64,000 nt of DNA, from NCBI RefSeq assembly GCF_044904705.1, contig NZ_JADIKL010000011.1, positions 1-64,000 of the forward strand, read 5' to 3'. The notes beneath the pieces are model-generated. The model was not told where the DNA came from, made no database searches, and was given only the letters and a program-made list of their open reading frames with translations. Of the stretch, positions 52,480 to 61,210 are shown in pieces. Source of the stretch: Rhodanobacter_A agri. GTDB lineage: Bacteria; Pseudomonadota; Gammaproteobacteria; Xanthomonadales; Rhodanobacteraceae. Position 1 is the stretch's first letter. The number at the start of each line of letters is the position of its first letter. The position numbers and the translations under genes are program-made.

Positions 52480-53423
52480 GCGCCGGCCTGTTGCTGGCCC
52501 TTGCACTGCTGGCGTTGGCGCTTGGCCTTGCGCTGCTGGGCGTGAGCCTGCTGCAGCGCGTGCGCCAGACCGAGCAGCGCACCCAGGTGATCGACCAGGC
52601 GTTGTCGCGCATGGCGCGCGAGAGCCCACGGCGCGAGGCGGGCGGGGCGCGCTGGCGCGTCGTGCTGGAATGGCTGGAATCTATCGGTAGGCACTTCGGC
52701 GAAGGTCATCTGGGCAAGGCTTTGCTGGCGCCCGAGGATCGGTTGCTGCTCGACCAGATCAATCGCAACGACCGTTCCGGCCGAGCGATCTTCCTCGGCC
52801 TGCGCCTGGCCCTCGCCCTCGTCTTGCCGGTGCTGCTGGCGCTGCTGCTGCGTCCCGAGGGCCTGCGCTTCGTGGCCGTGCTGGTATTGGGGCTGGCGCT
52901 CGGCGTGTGGTTGCCGAAGCTGGTGTTGCGCAGCTGGGCCGAACGCCTGCGCAGGCGCGTGGAAGACGAACTACCGCTGCTGATCGACCTGCTGCGCCTG
53001 CTGCAGGGCGTGGGTTTCAGCATGGATCAGAGCCTGCAGCTGATTGCCGAGCGCTTCCATCCCGTGTTGCCGGTGCTTGGCCGGGAAATCCGCGACGCCA
53101 ACATCGCCTACATGCGTGGGCGGCCGCGCGACCAGTCGCTGCGGCGGCTGGCCGAGTCGTTCGGCAACGATGACCTGAAGAGCCTGGTGCAGATCATCCT
53201 GCAGGTGCACCAGCACGGCGGCGCCGTACAAGAGCCGCTGCGCCAGTTTGCCGAACGCCTGCGCGAGCAGCGGCGCATGAGCATGAAGGAAAAGACCGGC
53301 AAGCTTTCGGTGAAGATGACCATGGTGATGATGCTCACTCTGTTGCCCGCGCTGATGCTGGTGCTGGCCGGTCCGGCAGTGGTGTCGCTGATCGGCACCG
53401 TGGTGAAGTTGAGGGGCCATTGA
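52476..53423 (+). CDS. tadC: Tad inner-membrane protein TadC
   Basis: 315 residues from GTG 52476, which overlaps the tadB stop by four bases. GspF domain with VEDELPLLIDLLRLLQGVGF and RGRPRDQSLRRLAESFGNDD, membrane helices at both ends. Platform partner of TadB. An upstream frame to 51750 is the tadB shadow. Confidence 0.93.
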   Translation: MSAGLLLALALLALALGLALLGVSLLQRVRQTEQRTQVIDQALSRMARESPRREAGGARWRVVLEWLESIGRHFGEGHLGKALLAPEDRLLLDQINRNDRSGRAIFLGLRLALALVLPVLLALLLRPEGLRFVAVLVLGLALGVWLPKLVLRSWAERLRRRVEDELPLLIDLLRLLQGVGFSMDQSLQLIAERFHPVLPVLGREIRDANIAYMRGRPRDQSLRRLAESFGNDDLKSLVQIILQVHQHGGAVQEPLRQFAERLREQRRMSMKEKTGKLSVKMTMVMMLTLLPALMLVLAGPAVVSLIGTVVKLRGH

Positions 53424-53425
53424 CC

Positions 53426-54289
53426 ATGACACACCACTGCGTGCCGCGTGCACTGGCGCTTTTGTTCGCAGCGGCCGGATGCTTGTTGCTCGATGCCTGC
53501 GCGGCGCGCGGCGGCTATCTGAATCATGTGCAGCCCAGCTTGACGCCGCCGACGCAGGCTTCGGCCACGAGTAGTCGCGCGATGTACCTCGACCTGATCC
53601 GCCAGATGCAGCAGAAGGGCGCCTACTACGCCTCGCTGGCGCACATCGACGCGTTTCGCCAACTCTATGGCGATCCGCCCGAGCTGCGCCGCCTGCAGGC
53701 CGATGCGCTGCGCGAAGTCGGGCAGCCCGCACGGGCCGAAGTCGTATACCGCGGTCTGCTCGGCACCGACCAGGCCGCGGCTGCCTGGCATGGGCTGGGC
53801 TTGATCGATGCGGCTGCCGGCGATCATGCGCAAGCGGAACAGGCGCTGGAGCGGTCGGTCGGCATGGAGCCGATCAACGTGAATTACCTGGGCGATCTTG
53901 GTTACGAGCGATTGCAGTCTGGTCGCATCGCCGCCGCGCGCGAGCCGCTGGCCAAGGCCGCCGAACTGGCGCCGGACAGCGTCAAGGCGATCTCCAATCT
54001 CGCGTTGTGGATGCTGTTGAGCGACAGGGATGCGCAGGCCGACGCCTTGATGAGCCGCGCCGCGCTGCCGCAAGCCACGCGCGATGCCGTGCTGCAACTC
54101 GCGGCCCATCTGCGCGCGGCCGCGCCGGCCGCGGATGCGGCGCCGGTCGCCGACAACGCAGCGATGCCGCCGGCGACATCCGCGCCGCAGGGCATGCGCT
54201 CGCAGCCGCCAGCGCGGATCGCCGGCATACCCGGTTCGATGCTCGATCGTTTCGGCCCATCGTCCACGACCACTGAGGCCCATCCATGA
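53426..54289 (+). CDS. tadD: TadD-like tetratricopeptide lipoprotein
   Basis: 287 residues. Lipoprotein signal ending LLLDACA (Cys about 26). Three or more TPR units between about 80 and 190 (AWHGLGLIDAAAGDHAQAEQ, LGYERLQSGRIAAAREPLAK). The C-terminus is low-complexity Pro/Ala. TadD helps secretin assembly. The stop overlaps the next gene start by four bases. Confidence 0.88.
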   Translation: MTHHCVPRALALLFAAAGCLLLDACAARGGYLNHVQPSLTPPTQASATSSRAMYLDLIRQMQQKGAYYASLAHIDAFRQLYGDPPELRRLQADALREVGQPARAEVVYRGLLGTDQAAAAWHGLGLIDAAAGDHAQAEQALERSVGMEPINVNYLGDLGYERLQSGRIAAAREPLAKAAELAPDSVKAISNLALWMLLSDRDAQADALMSRAALPQATRDAVLQLAAHLRAAAPAADAAPVADNAAMPPATSAPQGMRSQPPARIAGIPGSMLDRFGPSSTTTEAHP

Positions 54290-54708
54290 AGACCCAGTTC
54301 ACGCGCATACAGCACGGACCCATGGTCGTTGCGCTGATGGCGGCTTGCCTGCTCACCGCGTCGCCACGAGGCATGGCCCAGCAGCAGCCGCTGACCGGGC
54401 GGATGATGGGCCATGGGGCCGCTGCGCCGTCGCCCGCGCCGTCGGCAGCTGCCGCGCCGTCCGCCACGCCGTCGCAGCAAGCCGATGCGAATCCCGCATC
54501 CGCGCCGGCGTTCCGCGCGAACGAAGTCGGCGACACCACACGCTACCTGCTCGGCCTGCAGGCCGACGACGACCGGCCCGGTACACGCCTGCCCATGCTG
54601 GGCAACCAGGCCAGCGCCGGTTACGACCGCTACATGAAGAGCTTCAACCACGGCATTCCGGAGTTCTACGAATCGAGCGTGGGCAAGAACGGCAGCGGCG
54701 GGAGATAG
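54286..54708 (+). CDS. DUF3613 protein of the Tad operon
   Basis: 140 residues with a signal peptide (cleavage near GMA-QQQ). The Pro/Ala-rich middle is followed by the DUF3613 block: VGDTTRYLLGLQADDD, LPMLGNQASAGYDRYMKSF. This family is found in Tad loci of Burkholderia and Pseudomonas; function unknown, probably periplasmic. Confidence 0.85.
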   Translation: MKTQFTRIQHGPMVVALMAACLLTASPRGMAQQQPLTGRMMGHGAAAPSPAPSAAAAPSATPSQQADANPASAPAFRANEVGDTTRYLLGLQADDDRPGTRLPMLGNQASAGYDRYMKSFNHGIPEFYESSVGKNGSGGR

Positions 54709-54713
54709 CTGCC

Positions 54714-56510
54714 ATGGCCAGGGGGATGCTCCATAGTTGCCCGGGTACGGCGAATGCGTCGACGCACCACCTGTCCGCGCGCCAGCAAGGCTCGATGGTG
54801 GTGGCCATGCTGCTGTTGCTGCTCGGCCTGGTCAGCATCCTGGGCGCGGTCGAGGTGGGTTACCTGTACTGGGCCAAGCGCGATTCCCAGAAAGCTGCCG
54901 ACCTCGCCGCGCTGGCCGGTGCCCAGCGCCTTTCGACCTGCAGTGCCGACAATACGGACAACGCGGCGGCGCGCGGCAATGCCGCCACCGACAATCAGTT
55001 CGGCGGCACGCTGGCGATCCAGTGCGGACACTGGGACCCCACGAAAGCCGGCGACGATCCTGCCCATCCCGATCAGCATTTCGTAGCCGGCGCCGGCCCG
55101 GCGAATGCGGTACGGGTTGCGGCCACGATGCCGCTGGTGCCGATCTTCGGCATCACCAACTACAACGGCACAGGTTCCACGGCCGTCGCTGCAAATGCCG
55201 ATCCCATCGCCGCCTTCTCGGTGGGTTCGCAGCTGGCCGGAATCAATGCCTCCAGTCCCTTGAATCAGGTGCTCACCAGTGCGCTGGGTACCCAGCTGGG
55301 TCTGAGCCTGCTGAGTTACCAGGGCATCGCGAACGCGGATATTTCGCTGCTCGACCTGGTCCAGCAACTGCCGATCAGCGCCGGCACCGTCAACGGCGTG
55401 CTGAATGCGCCGATCACCGTCGGCGACTTCCTCAACGCCTACGTGAGCGCCTTGTCGCGCAGTCCGCAGGCAGCCAACATCGACCTGACATTCGTGCAGC
55501 AGCAGGTGGCGACCATCGCGGCGCAAATGGGCAACGTGCCCATCGACCTCGGCACGATACTCAACGTCGATGCCAACACGATCGACCCGACGGCTGCACT
55601 GAACACCAACGTCAATGCGCTGGACATATTGAACGCCACGCTGCTGGCTGCCGACAGCCGGAACGCGGTAGCGCTGCCTGCCGCCACCGTCAGCTTGCCG
55701 GGAGTGGCACAGGTCGGCGTGCAACTGAGTGTCGTGGAGCCGCCGCAGATCGCCGTCGGCGGTGTGGGTGCGACGGCGCATACAGCGCAGATCCGGCTGG
55801 CGCTCAGCGTGTCCGTTCCGAGCAATCCGCTGACCGGGAACGAGTCGCTGGCGCAGGTGCCGCTTTACCTGGAGGTGGCGCCGACGGACGCCACCATCAC
55901 CGCTATCCAGTGCGGTGTGCAGGGAAGCAACGGATCGATGGCGAACGAAGTGACCATCAAGACTTCGCCCGGGTTGTTGAATGCTTTTCTTGGCAGCCTG
56001 CCGCAAGGGGCCATCGGGAACACCAGCCAGTCATGGTCCTTGATCGTTGCCACCGGAAAGCCGGCGCCGCTGGTCAACGTCAACCTGCTGGGATTGCCCG
56101 TAGCGACGTTGAACGCCTCCTCCAGCGTCTCGCTGACGGCCATCCCGGCGTGGACGCATACCTTCAGCGTCGATCCCACCGTGCCGATGACGCAGCAATC
56201 CGGCATGACCTGGCCGCCGCCAACGACCAGCCAGCCGCCTGAACTCGGCAACGTCATCAGCAGCCTGCTGACGTCGAGCAACCTGCAAACCAGCACGACC
56301 GTGCTGGGCGGTTTGGGTGGACTCAATCTCGGGCCGTTGCTGTCCGGGCTGACCGGCGTCCTGCAGCCGGTGCTGCAACCGCTGTTTTCCACCCTGGATA
56401 CCGCGCTGGTCAGTCCGTTGCTGCAGGTGCTCGGCGTCCAGTTGGGCACGGCCGAAGTGAACCTGCGCGCGGTGCAGTGCAACGCCGCCGGCCCGCAGCT
56501 GGTGTACTGA
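54714..56510 (+). CDS. tadG: TadG-like pseudopilin with large periplasmic domain
   Basis: 598 residues. N-terminal membrane helix (MVVAMLLLLLGLVSILGAVE) with a TadG/TadE-like DUF2134-type domain, then AKRDSQKAADLAALAGAQRL. The remaining about 500 residues are Ser/Thr/Asn-rich beta-like repeats with several LLxxLxxxLG helices near the end and Cys pairs. The Tad proteins TadE, TadF and TadG anchor the pilus. ATG 54714 has GGGAG nine bases upstream. Confidence 0.85.
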   Translation: MARGMLHSCPGTANASTHHLSARQQGSMVVAMLLLLLGLVSILGAVEVGYLYWAKRDSQKAADLAALAGAQRLSTCSADNTDNAAARGNAATDNQFGGTLAIQCGHWDPTKAGDDPAHPDQHFVAGAGPANAVRVAATMPLVPIFGITNYNGTGSTAVAANADPIAAFSVGSQLAGINASSPLNQVLTSALGTQLGLSLLSYQGIANADISLLDLVQQLPISAGTVNGVLNAPITVGDFLNAYVSALSRSPQAANIDLTFVQQQVATIAAQMGNVPIDLGTILNVDANTIDPTAALNTNVNALDILNATLLAADSRNAVALPAATVSLPGVAQVGVQLSVVEPPQIAVGGVGATAHTAQIRLALSVSVPSNPLTGNESLAQVPLYLEVAPTDATITAIQCGVQGSNGSMANEVTIKTSPGLLNAFLGSLPQGAIGNTSQSWSLIVATGKPAPLVNVNLLGLPVATLNASSSVSLTAIPAWTHTFSVDPTVPMTQQSGMTWPPPTTSQPPELGNVISSLLTSSNLQTSTTVLGGLGGLNLGPLLSGLTGVLQPVLQPLFSTLDTALVSPLLQVLGVQLGTAEVNLRAVQCNAAGPQLVY

Positions 56511-56620
56511 TCGTGCCTTCCACGCTCCGACACTTGACCCGCGGTGGCGCGGCCTTAGACTTCGTCGGATCGGGTATTCGATGGGTCGCCCGGGACGCAG
56601 ACCATCATGGGGAGCAGGGG

Positions 56621-57382
56621 ATGAATCGAGCGATTCGCAGTGCGTGCGCGCGGCGGGTGTTGGCTGCGCTTATCACGCTGGCCTTGACCGGCTGCTCGGC
56701 AACAGTGCTGGCTACTCAGCCCAAGCCTGTGCCTGCCTCGACCCCCACCCCGACGGCACAGGTGGTCGCCGCCCAGCAGGCAGCCCCGGGCAGCACCGTG
56801 GCCTACCTGCAGCAGCTGATGGACAGCCATCAGCTGACCGAGCTGCGCACCACTTACAACGGTACCTATGGCGCCAGCCTGTTGTTCCAGGCCGATACGC
56901 TCACCTATTTCGCGGTGTTGTTCCACGACAAGGCGATCTGGCGCGTGATCAAGACCGAGTCGGACAAGAGCGCCGAGGGTCTCTACCGCTCCTTTGCCGA
57001 GCAGACCGAACAGCTGGCCCAGGCCGACATCGATGCGTTGCGCCTGCAGGCCGGCAAGACCTATGCCGCGAAAATGGTCGCGGCCAACCAGCAGCGCCTG
57101 CAGGCCTTGCAGGAAGACATCTCGCATCAGCAGCAGCAGGCCAAGCAGGTGGCCTTGCAGCAGGAGCAGGCGCGCCAACAGGCAGTGACGCTGAGCAGCG
57201 ACCTGCGCTCGACCAGCAGCGAGCTGAGTGCGATCGAACAGCGCATCCAGCAGCTGAAGGCGCAGCAGGACAATCCCGAGCTGCGCTTGCCGGCGGCGGC
57301 TGCAAGCACCGCCCCGGTAGCCGGCACGCCGGACGCCGCGCCCGCTGGCAGCACCGTCGATGCGAGCGCCAGCTCGCACTGA
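56621..57382 (+). CDS. DUF2968 lipoprotein
   Basis: 253 residues. Lipobox TLALTGCS (Cys about 25), then a DUF2968-type domain (VAYLQQLMDSHQLTELRTTY, SLLFQADTLTYFAVLFHDK), and a Gln-rich coiled coil (about 145-220, QQRLQALQEDISHQQQQAKQ). Found near Tad or secretion loci in Burkholderia relatives; function unknown. GGGG-rich site before ATG 56621. Confidence 0.8.
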   Translation: MNRAIRSACARRVLAALITLALTGCSATVLATQPKPVPASTPTPTAQVVAAQQAAPGSTVAYLQQLMDSHQLTELRTTYNGTYGASLLFQADTLTYFAVLFHDKAIWRVIKTESDKSAEGLYRSFAEQTEQLAQADIDALRLQAGKTYAAKMVAANQQRLQALQEDISHQQQQAKQVALQQEQARQQAVTLSSDLRSTSSELSAIEQRIQQLKAQQDNPELRLPAAAASTAPVAGTPDAAPAGSTVDASASSH

Positions 57383-57512
57383 TCGCGTGCTGCAAGGCCT
57401 GTCAGTCGGTCAGGTGCCTGCGAGCAGGTTGCGCCACGCCAGGTAGCAGCCGGCATCGACGAAGCGGCGGCTGTGTTGTGGCGACGTCGGGAAAGGCGCG
57501 CCCCGGAATGCA

Positions 57513-57544
57513 AACAGGGCCGGATCACCTGATCCGGCCCTGTT
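57513..57544 (-). terminator. 15-bp hairpin terminator
   Basis: Arms 57513-57527 and 57530-57544 match perfectly with a 2-base loop. It is 20 bp past the stop of the minus-strand gene at 57565 and about 130 bp past the DUF2968 gene on the other strand. It is followed by only short T runs, so strength is moderate. Confidence 0.75.
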
Positions 57545-57564
57545 GCGCGTGAAGCACAGGAAGC

Positions 57565-57846
57565 TCAGTGCTGATGATGGGTCTTGGCGTGGCCCTTGGC
57601 CCCGTGCTTGCCCTTGTTCTTGCTGTTGGCGACCGGACTGACGGCCTTGCCGACATGGGTGTCGTCCATCTTTGCCATGTGCGCGGTACCAGACACCGCA
57701 TCGCCATGTGCATCGTGGTTCATGGGCATGGACGATTGGCCGGGCGGGGTGTGGCCGCCGCCGTTGTGCTGCGGGGCAGCCAGGGCGTACGAGGCTGGCA
57801 GCGCGAAAGCGGTGGCGATCAGGACGGCGGTGATGGTTTTGGTCAT
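57565..57846 (-). CDS. Small exported His/Lys-rich protein
   Basis: 93 residues with a signal peptide (cleavage near ALA-APQ, about 23). The mature part is low-complexity, rich in His, Lys, Asn and Gly (HNGGGHTPPG, MNHDAHGD, GKHGAKGHAKTHHQH). It could bind metal, nucleic acid or peptidoglycan; no family recognised. The signal and composition suggest a real gene; function is unknown. Confidence 0.65.
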   Translation of the reverse strand: MTKTITAVLIATAFALPASYALAAPQHNGGGHTPPGQSSMPMNHDAHGDAVSGTAHMAKMDDTHVGKAVSPVANSKNKGKHGAKGHAKTHHQH

Positions 57847-57963
57847 GACGTAACCTCGGATTGGCAGGCCATGTGACGCATGGTGCCATCACCATAGGAC
57901 GGCATCCGGTCGGCAGGATGAATGGCGGATGTTCGCAAAAACATGCGCACCCGTAGAGGTGTG

Positions 57964-59058
57964 TCAGACGGCCTCGAACAAATCGCGCTGCGCCACGTAG
58001 CTGTCAGCATCGACGAAGCCCGACATGCCCACGCCGACGAGGCGGTAGCGGCTGTCGGCGGGGCGCTCCACCCGTGCACGCAGGGCGCAGGCCAGTTCAG
58101 CGAGTTCCGATGCCGAGCCCGGCCGCTGCGCGGGCGTGAGGCTGCGTGTGAGGGTGTGAAAGTCGGCGGTCTTGAGTTTCAGCACCACGGTGCGGGCGAT
58201 GCGGCCATCCTGCGCCTCGCGCTGGTGCGCGGCCCAGGTCTTTTCGGCGAGGCGGCGGATGTGCGGCTCCAGTTCTTCCAGCGTGAGGTCGTGCTCGAAG
58301 GTGTCCTCGGCCGACACCTGCAAAGTGAGACGGTCAGGCGTCACCGGGTGTTCGTCGATGCCCAGCGACAGCTCGTGCAGGCGGCGGCCCCAGCGGCCGA
58401 AGCGTTGCTCCAGTTCCCCGGCCGCGAAGTTGCGCAAGTCGCCCACGCTGGCCAGGCCCAGCGCGGCCAGCTTGCCTTCCATCACCTTGCCCACGCCGGG
58501 CAGGCGGCCGATCGGCAGCGGCGCGAGGAAATCCAGCACCTCGTGGGGGCGCACCACGAACAGGCCGTCGGGCTTGCGGAAGTCCGAGGCGATCTTGGCG
58601 AGGAACTTGTTGGGCGCCACGCCGGCCGAAGCAGTGAGCTGCGTTTCCGCGCGGATCGCCGCGCGGATCGCCTCGGCGGTAGCCGTGGCCGAGGGCAGGC
58701 CGGTCTTCGTCGTGGTGACGTCGAGATAGGCCTCGTCCAGCGACAGCGGTTCGATCAGCTCGGTATGCCGCGCGAAGATCGCCTGTACTTGCCGCGACAC
58801 TGCCTTGTAGCGCGTGAAATCCGGCGGCACGAAGATCGCCTGCGGGCACAGGCGTTCCGCGCGCACCGCCGGCATCGCCGAGCGCACGCCGAACTTGCGC
58901 GCCTCGTAGCTGGCCGCACACACCACCGAACGCGCGCCCTTCCACGCCACCACCACCGGCTTGCCGCGAAGCGTGGGGTCGTCGCGCTGCTCCACCGACG
59001 CGTAGAACGCGTCCATGTCGACGTGGAGGATTTTGCGGGGTGGCGTGGGCACAGGCAT
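57964..59058 (-). CDS. dinB: DNA polymerase IV (Y-family)
   Basis: 364 residues, normal length. Catalytic motifs DMDAFYASVEQ (N-terminal acidic residues) and SLDEAYLDVT, followed by the thumb helix-hairpin-helix region (LPIGRLPGVGKVMEGKLA) and the little-finger domain. The beta-clamp-binding C-terminus is present. Error-prone translesion DNA synthesis, normally under LexA control; no SOS box was identified with confidence. Stands alone. Confidence 0.96.
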   Translation of the reverse strand: MPVPTPPRKILHVDMDAFYASVEQRDDPTLRGKPVVVAWKGARSVVCAASYEARKFGVRSAMPAVRAERLCPQAIFVPPDFTRYKAVSRQVQAIFARHTELIEPLSLDEAYLDVTTTKTGLPSATATAEAIRAAIRAETQLTASAGVAPNKFLAKIASDFRKPDGLFVVRPHEVLDFLAPLPIGRLPGVGKVMEGKLAALGLASVGDLRNFAAGELEQRFGRWGRRLHELSLGIDEHPVTPDRLTLQVSAEDTFEHDLTLEELEPHIRRLAEKTWAAHQREAQDGRIARTVVLKLKTADFHTLTRSLTPAQRPGSASELAELACALRARVERPADSRYRLVGVGMSGFVDADSYVAQRDLFEAV

Positions 59059-59212
59059 GGAAGGTAGGGACGTGCCGCGATTCTAGGGCGCAGCTTTGGC
59101 GGCGTCAGCGCAGAAGGCCGAATCTCGCCGTCTGGCATCTTGCTGGCTTGTCCGTCATCCCGGGTTATACGCTGGCTTTCGTGATGGTCCACCACCTTTG
59201 CGGAGATGTGGC

Positions 59213-59692
59213 ATGCAGACGCAAGGCATACGCTTGATCCTCGCGCTGGGGTGTGTTGCGTTCGCTGCTGCCGCATGCGGGCATGACACGACGGGTCGGA
59301 GCGCGAGCGCCGGCGCCATGCAAGGAATCGCCGAACTGCATCAAGGAGACGTCGCGGCCACCCTCAGCCAGGATCCCGATGCCTTGGTTGCGCTGTGGAC
59401 GAAGGACGGCGTGTTGCTGGGAGAGGGCGATCGCCCGGTCGTCGGCCAGGCAGCGTTGCGTGCCGCCTATGCGCAGGGAGGTTGGAAGGTGTTGAAGTAC
59501 GCTCCGCATATCCAGGATGTCGCCGTCGAGGGTGATTCAGCCGTGGAGTGGGGTCGTTTCGAGGTGGATTTCCAGACGGCCGGCCAGCCGCGGACGGTCG
59601 AGCTGCATGGGCGCTTTCTGCGGGCCATGAGGAGGCAATCGGACGGAAGGTGGAGGTTCACCAGGATCATGTGGCAGAAGGACCCGCCATAG
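59213..59692 (+). CDS. SnoaL/DUF4440-like lipoprotein
   Basis: 159 residues. Lipobox AFAAAACG (Cys about 22). The rest is a SnoaL/NTF2-like fold: DPDALVALWTKDGVLLGEGD, ALRAAYAQGGWKVL, VEWGRFEVDF and WRFTRIMWQKDPP. Such domains bind small ligands or catalyse isomerisations; here no catalytic His is evident. GGAGATG lies before ATG 59213. Confidence 0.75.
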   Translation: MQTQGIRLILALGCVAFAAAACGHDTTGRSASAGAMQGIAELHQGDVAATLSQDPDALVALWTKDGVLLGEGDRPVVGQAALRAAYAQGGWKVLKYAPHIQDVAVEGDSAVEWGRFEVDFQTAGQPRTVELHGRFLRAMRRQSDGRWRFTRIMWQKDPP

Positions 59693-59713
59693 CTGCAAAT
59701 GCAGCGCGCGCGG

Positions 59714-60064
59714 TCATTCCGCGCGTACGTACATCCATGCCTGCAAGCCGGAGGCGAGCGTGACGGCCACGCGCCGGTAATCGTCGACCTCGTAGGCGTC
59801 CGCCTGCGCCAGTTCCTGTGGCGTCAGGCGGAACACCATGCCGCGCACGCGATCCGCCGCGTCGTCGCTGCGGATCGCGATGGGATGGTGCGCGGCGCCG
59901 CTGGTGGCCACGACTTGTGCATCGCGGATCGCCAGCTGTTCGAGGCGATAGCCGGGCAGCTCGTCGGGTAAGCCGTCGAGCCGCCGGCCGAAGGTGGCGA
60001 GCTGCACCGCTGCGTCCTGCAGGGTGCCGTAGGAGAACAGACGCTCGCTCGCGGCGCTATCCAT
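59714..60064 (-). CDS. Gamma-glutamylcyclotransferase-like protein
   Basis: 116 residues of the GGCT/AIG2-like fold: FSYGTLQ near residue 10, GLPDELPGYRLEQL, and YEVDDYRRVAVTL with the conserved Glu. Cytoplasmic. Its ATG overlaps the stop of the upstream ATP-grasp gene by one base, so the two are translated together. A ligase making a gamma-glutamyl or similar amide and a GGCT-like enzyme releasing it would be a coherent pair; this is inference. Confidence 0.8.
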   Translation of the reverse strand: MDSAASERLFSYGTLQDAAVQLATFGRRLDGLPDELPGYRLEQLAIRDAQVVATSGAAHHPIAIRSDDAADRVRGMVFRLTPQELAQADAYEVDDYRRVAVTLASGLQAWMYVRAE

Positions 60065-60969
60065 CAGGCGTTTTCCGTCCTGTGTCCTGCCTTCGAGGTC
60101 TGCAGCGATTCCAGCCGCGCGGCAATGACGCGGGCGTTGCGCTCGGCGGCATCGGGTCGCCCGGCAAGAAACAGGAAGGGCTCGATCAGCTCCAATTCCA
60201 TAAGCAGGAATTGCCCATCCACGACCACGCCGTCCACCCGTGCGTATTCGGCGTCGCCGTTGCCCAGCGTCGCGCAGGTCGCCAGGGCGTGCCTGGCGGC
60301 GGCGAGCGTGGCTGCGTCGGGTTCGATGGCGTCGGTGCGTCCGCCGAATTGGCTCTGCACGCGATAGTCGCCTGCGGCGGGACGCTTGATGACGGCATGG
60401 CTGAACTTGCCGCCGAAGAACAGCAGCGACCATTCGCCGTCTTCGACGATGGCCGGCACGAAGGGCTGCAGCAGGTATTCGCCTGGCGGCAGCTCCGAGG
60501 CGGCACGGTCGAACGCGGGATCGCCCACCGTACCGCGTACCGTGCGCCAGGCGCCGCCACTGACGCACGGCTTGACCACGACGTCGCGACCTGGGGATGC
60601 GGCAAGCGCCTCGTGCAGGACAGCGCGCGAGACGAGCTGGGTGGGAATGGTCGGTACGCCGAGCGCTTCCAGCTGCAGCAGGTAGCGCTTGTCACTGTTC
60701 CAGCGCATCAGCGCGACGGGGTTGATGGCTGGCACGCCGGCGTGTTCAAGCTGGCGCAGCCATGCAAGGAATGCGTCGTAGTGTTCGAAGTAATCCCAGA
60801 TGGTGCGTATCAGCACGGCATCGAAACGCGTCCAGTCGATAGCGGGATCGTTCCACACGCAAGCCTGCGGCTGGATATCGAGTGCCGCAAGCGAAGCCGC
60901 CAGGTGGGCGTCGTCGGGGTGGATGGTCGGGTAGGCTGCCGAAGTGGCGATGGCAAGCTGGACAGGCAT
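60064..60969 (-). CDS. ATP-grasp ligase-like protein
   Basis: 301 residues. ATP-grasp fold with VVVKPCVSGGAWRT, a glycine/basic loop and the Mg-binding MELELIEP near the C-terminus; family resembles glutathione-synthetase-like ATP-grasp proteins that join a carboxylate to an amine. The N-terminal AIATSAAYPTIHPDDAHLAA resembles this group. ATG 60969 has GGAGAG upstream. The upstream extension to 61134 is not supported. Overlaps the GGCT-like gene. Confidence 0.85.
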   Translation of the reverse strand: MPVQLAIATSAAYPTIHPDDAHLAASLAALDIQPQACVWNDPAIDWTRFDAVLIRTIWDYFEHYDAFLAWLRQLEHAGVPAINPVALMRWNSDKRYLLQLEALGVPTIPTQLVSRAVLHEALAASPGRDVVVKPCVSGGAWRTVRGTVGDPAFDRAASELPPGEYLLQPFVPAIVEDGEWSLLFFGGKFSHAVIKRPAAGDYRVQSQFGGRTDAIEPDAATLAAARHALATCATLGNGDAEYARVDGVVVDGQFLLMELELIEPFLFLAGRPDAAERNARVIAARLESLQTSKAGHRTENA

Positions 60970-61210
60970 GGGTAACTCTCCAAAGATCATGGAAAGGGCG
61001 CCCTTGCCGGGGTTATCGCGAGCCAAGCGTGGCGGATCGTGATCCGTCGCAGCACCCCTTGGCCCGGACGGCACGCGGAGGAACTCCGGCGCGCCAAACG
61101 TGCGCAGTTTCCTCGCGGCCCCGTGGCGTGTCAATTTGCCAGTGCGGCATCGCCATGCACAGAAGGCGTATGCTCGCCCGGTCCGCTTGCCTGCATGAAG
61201 GCCCCGTTAC

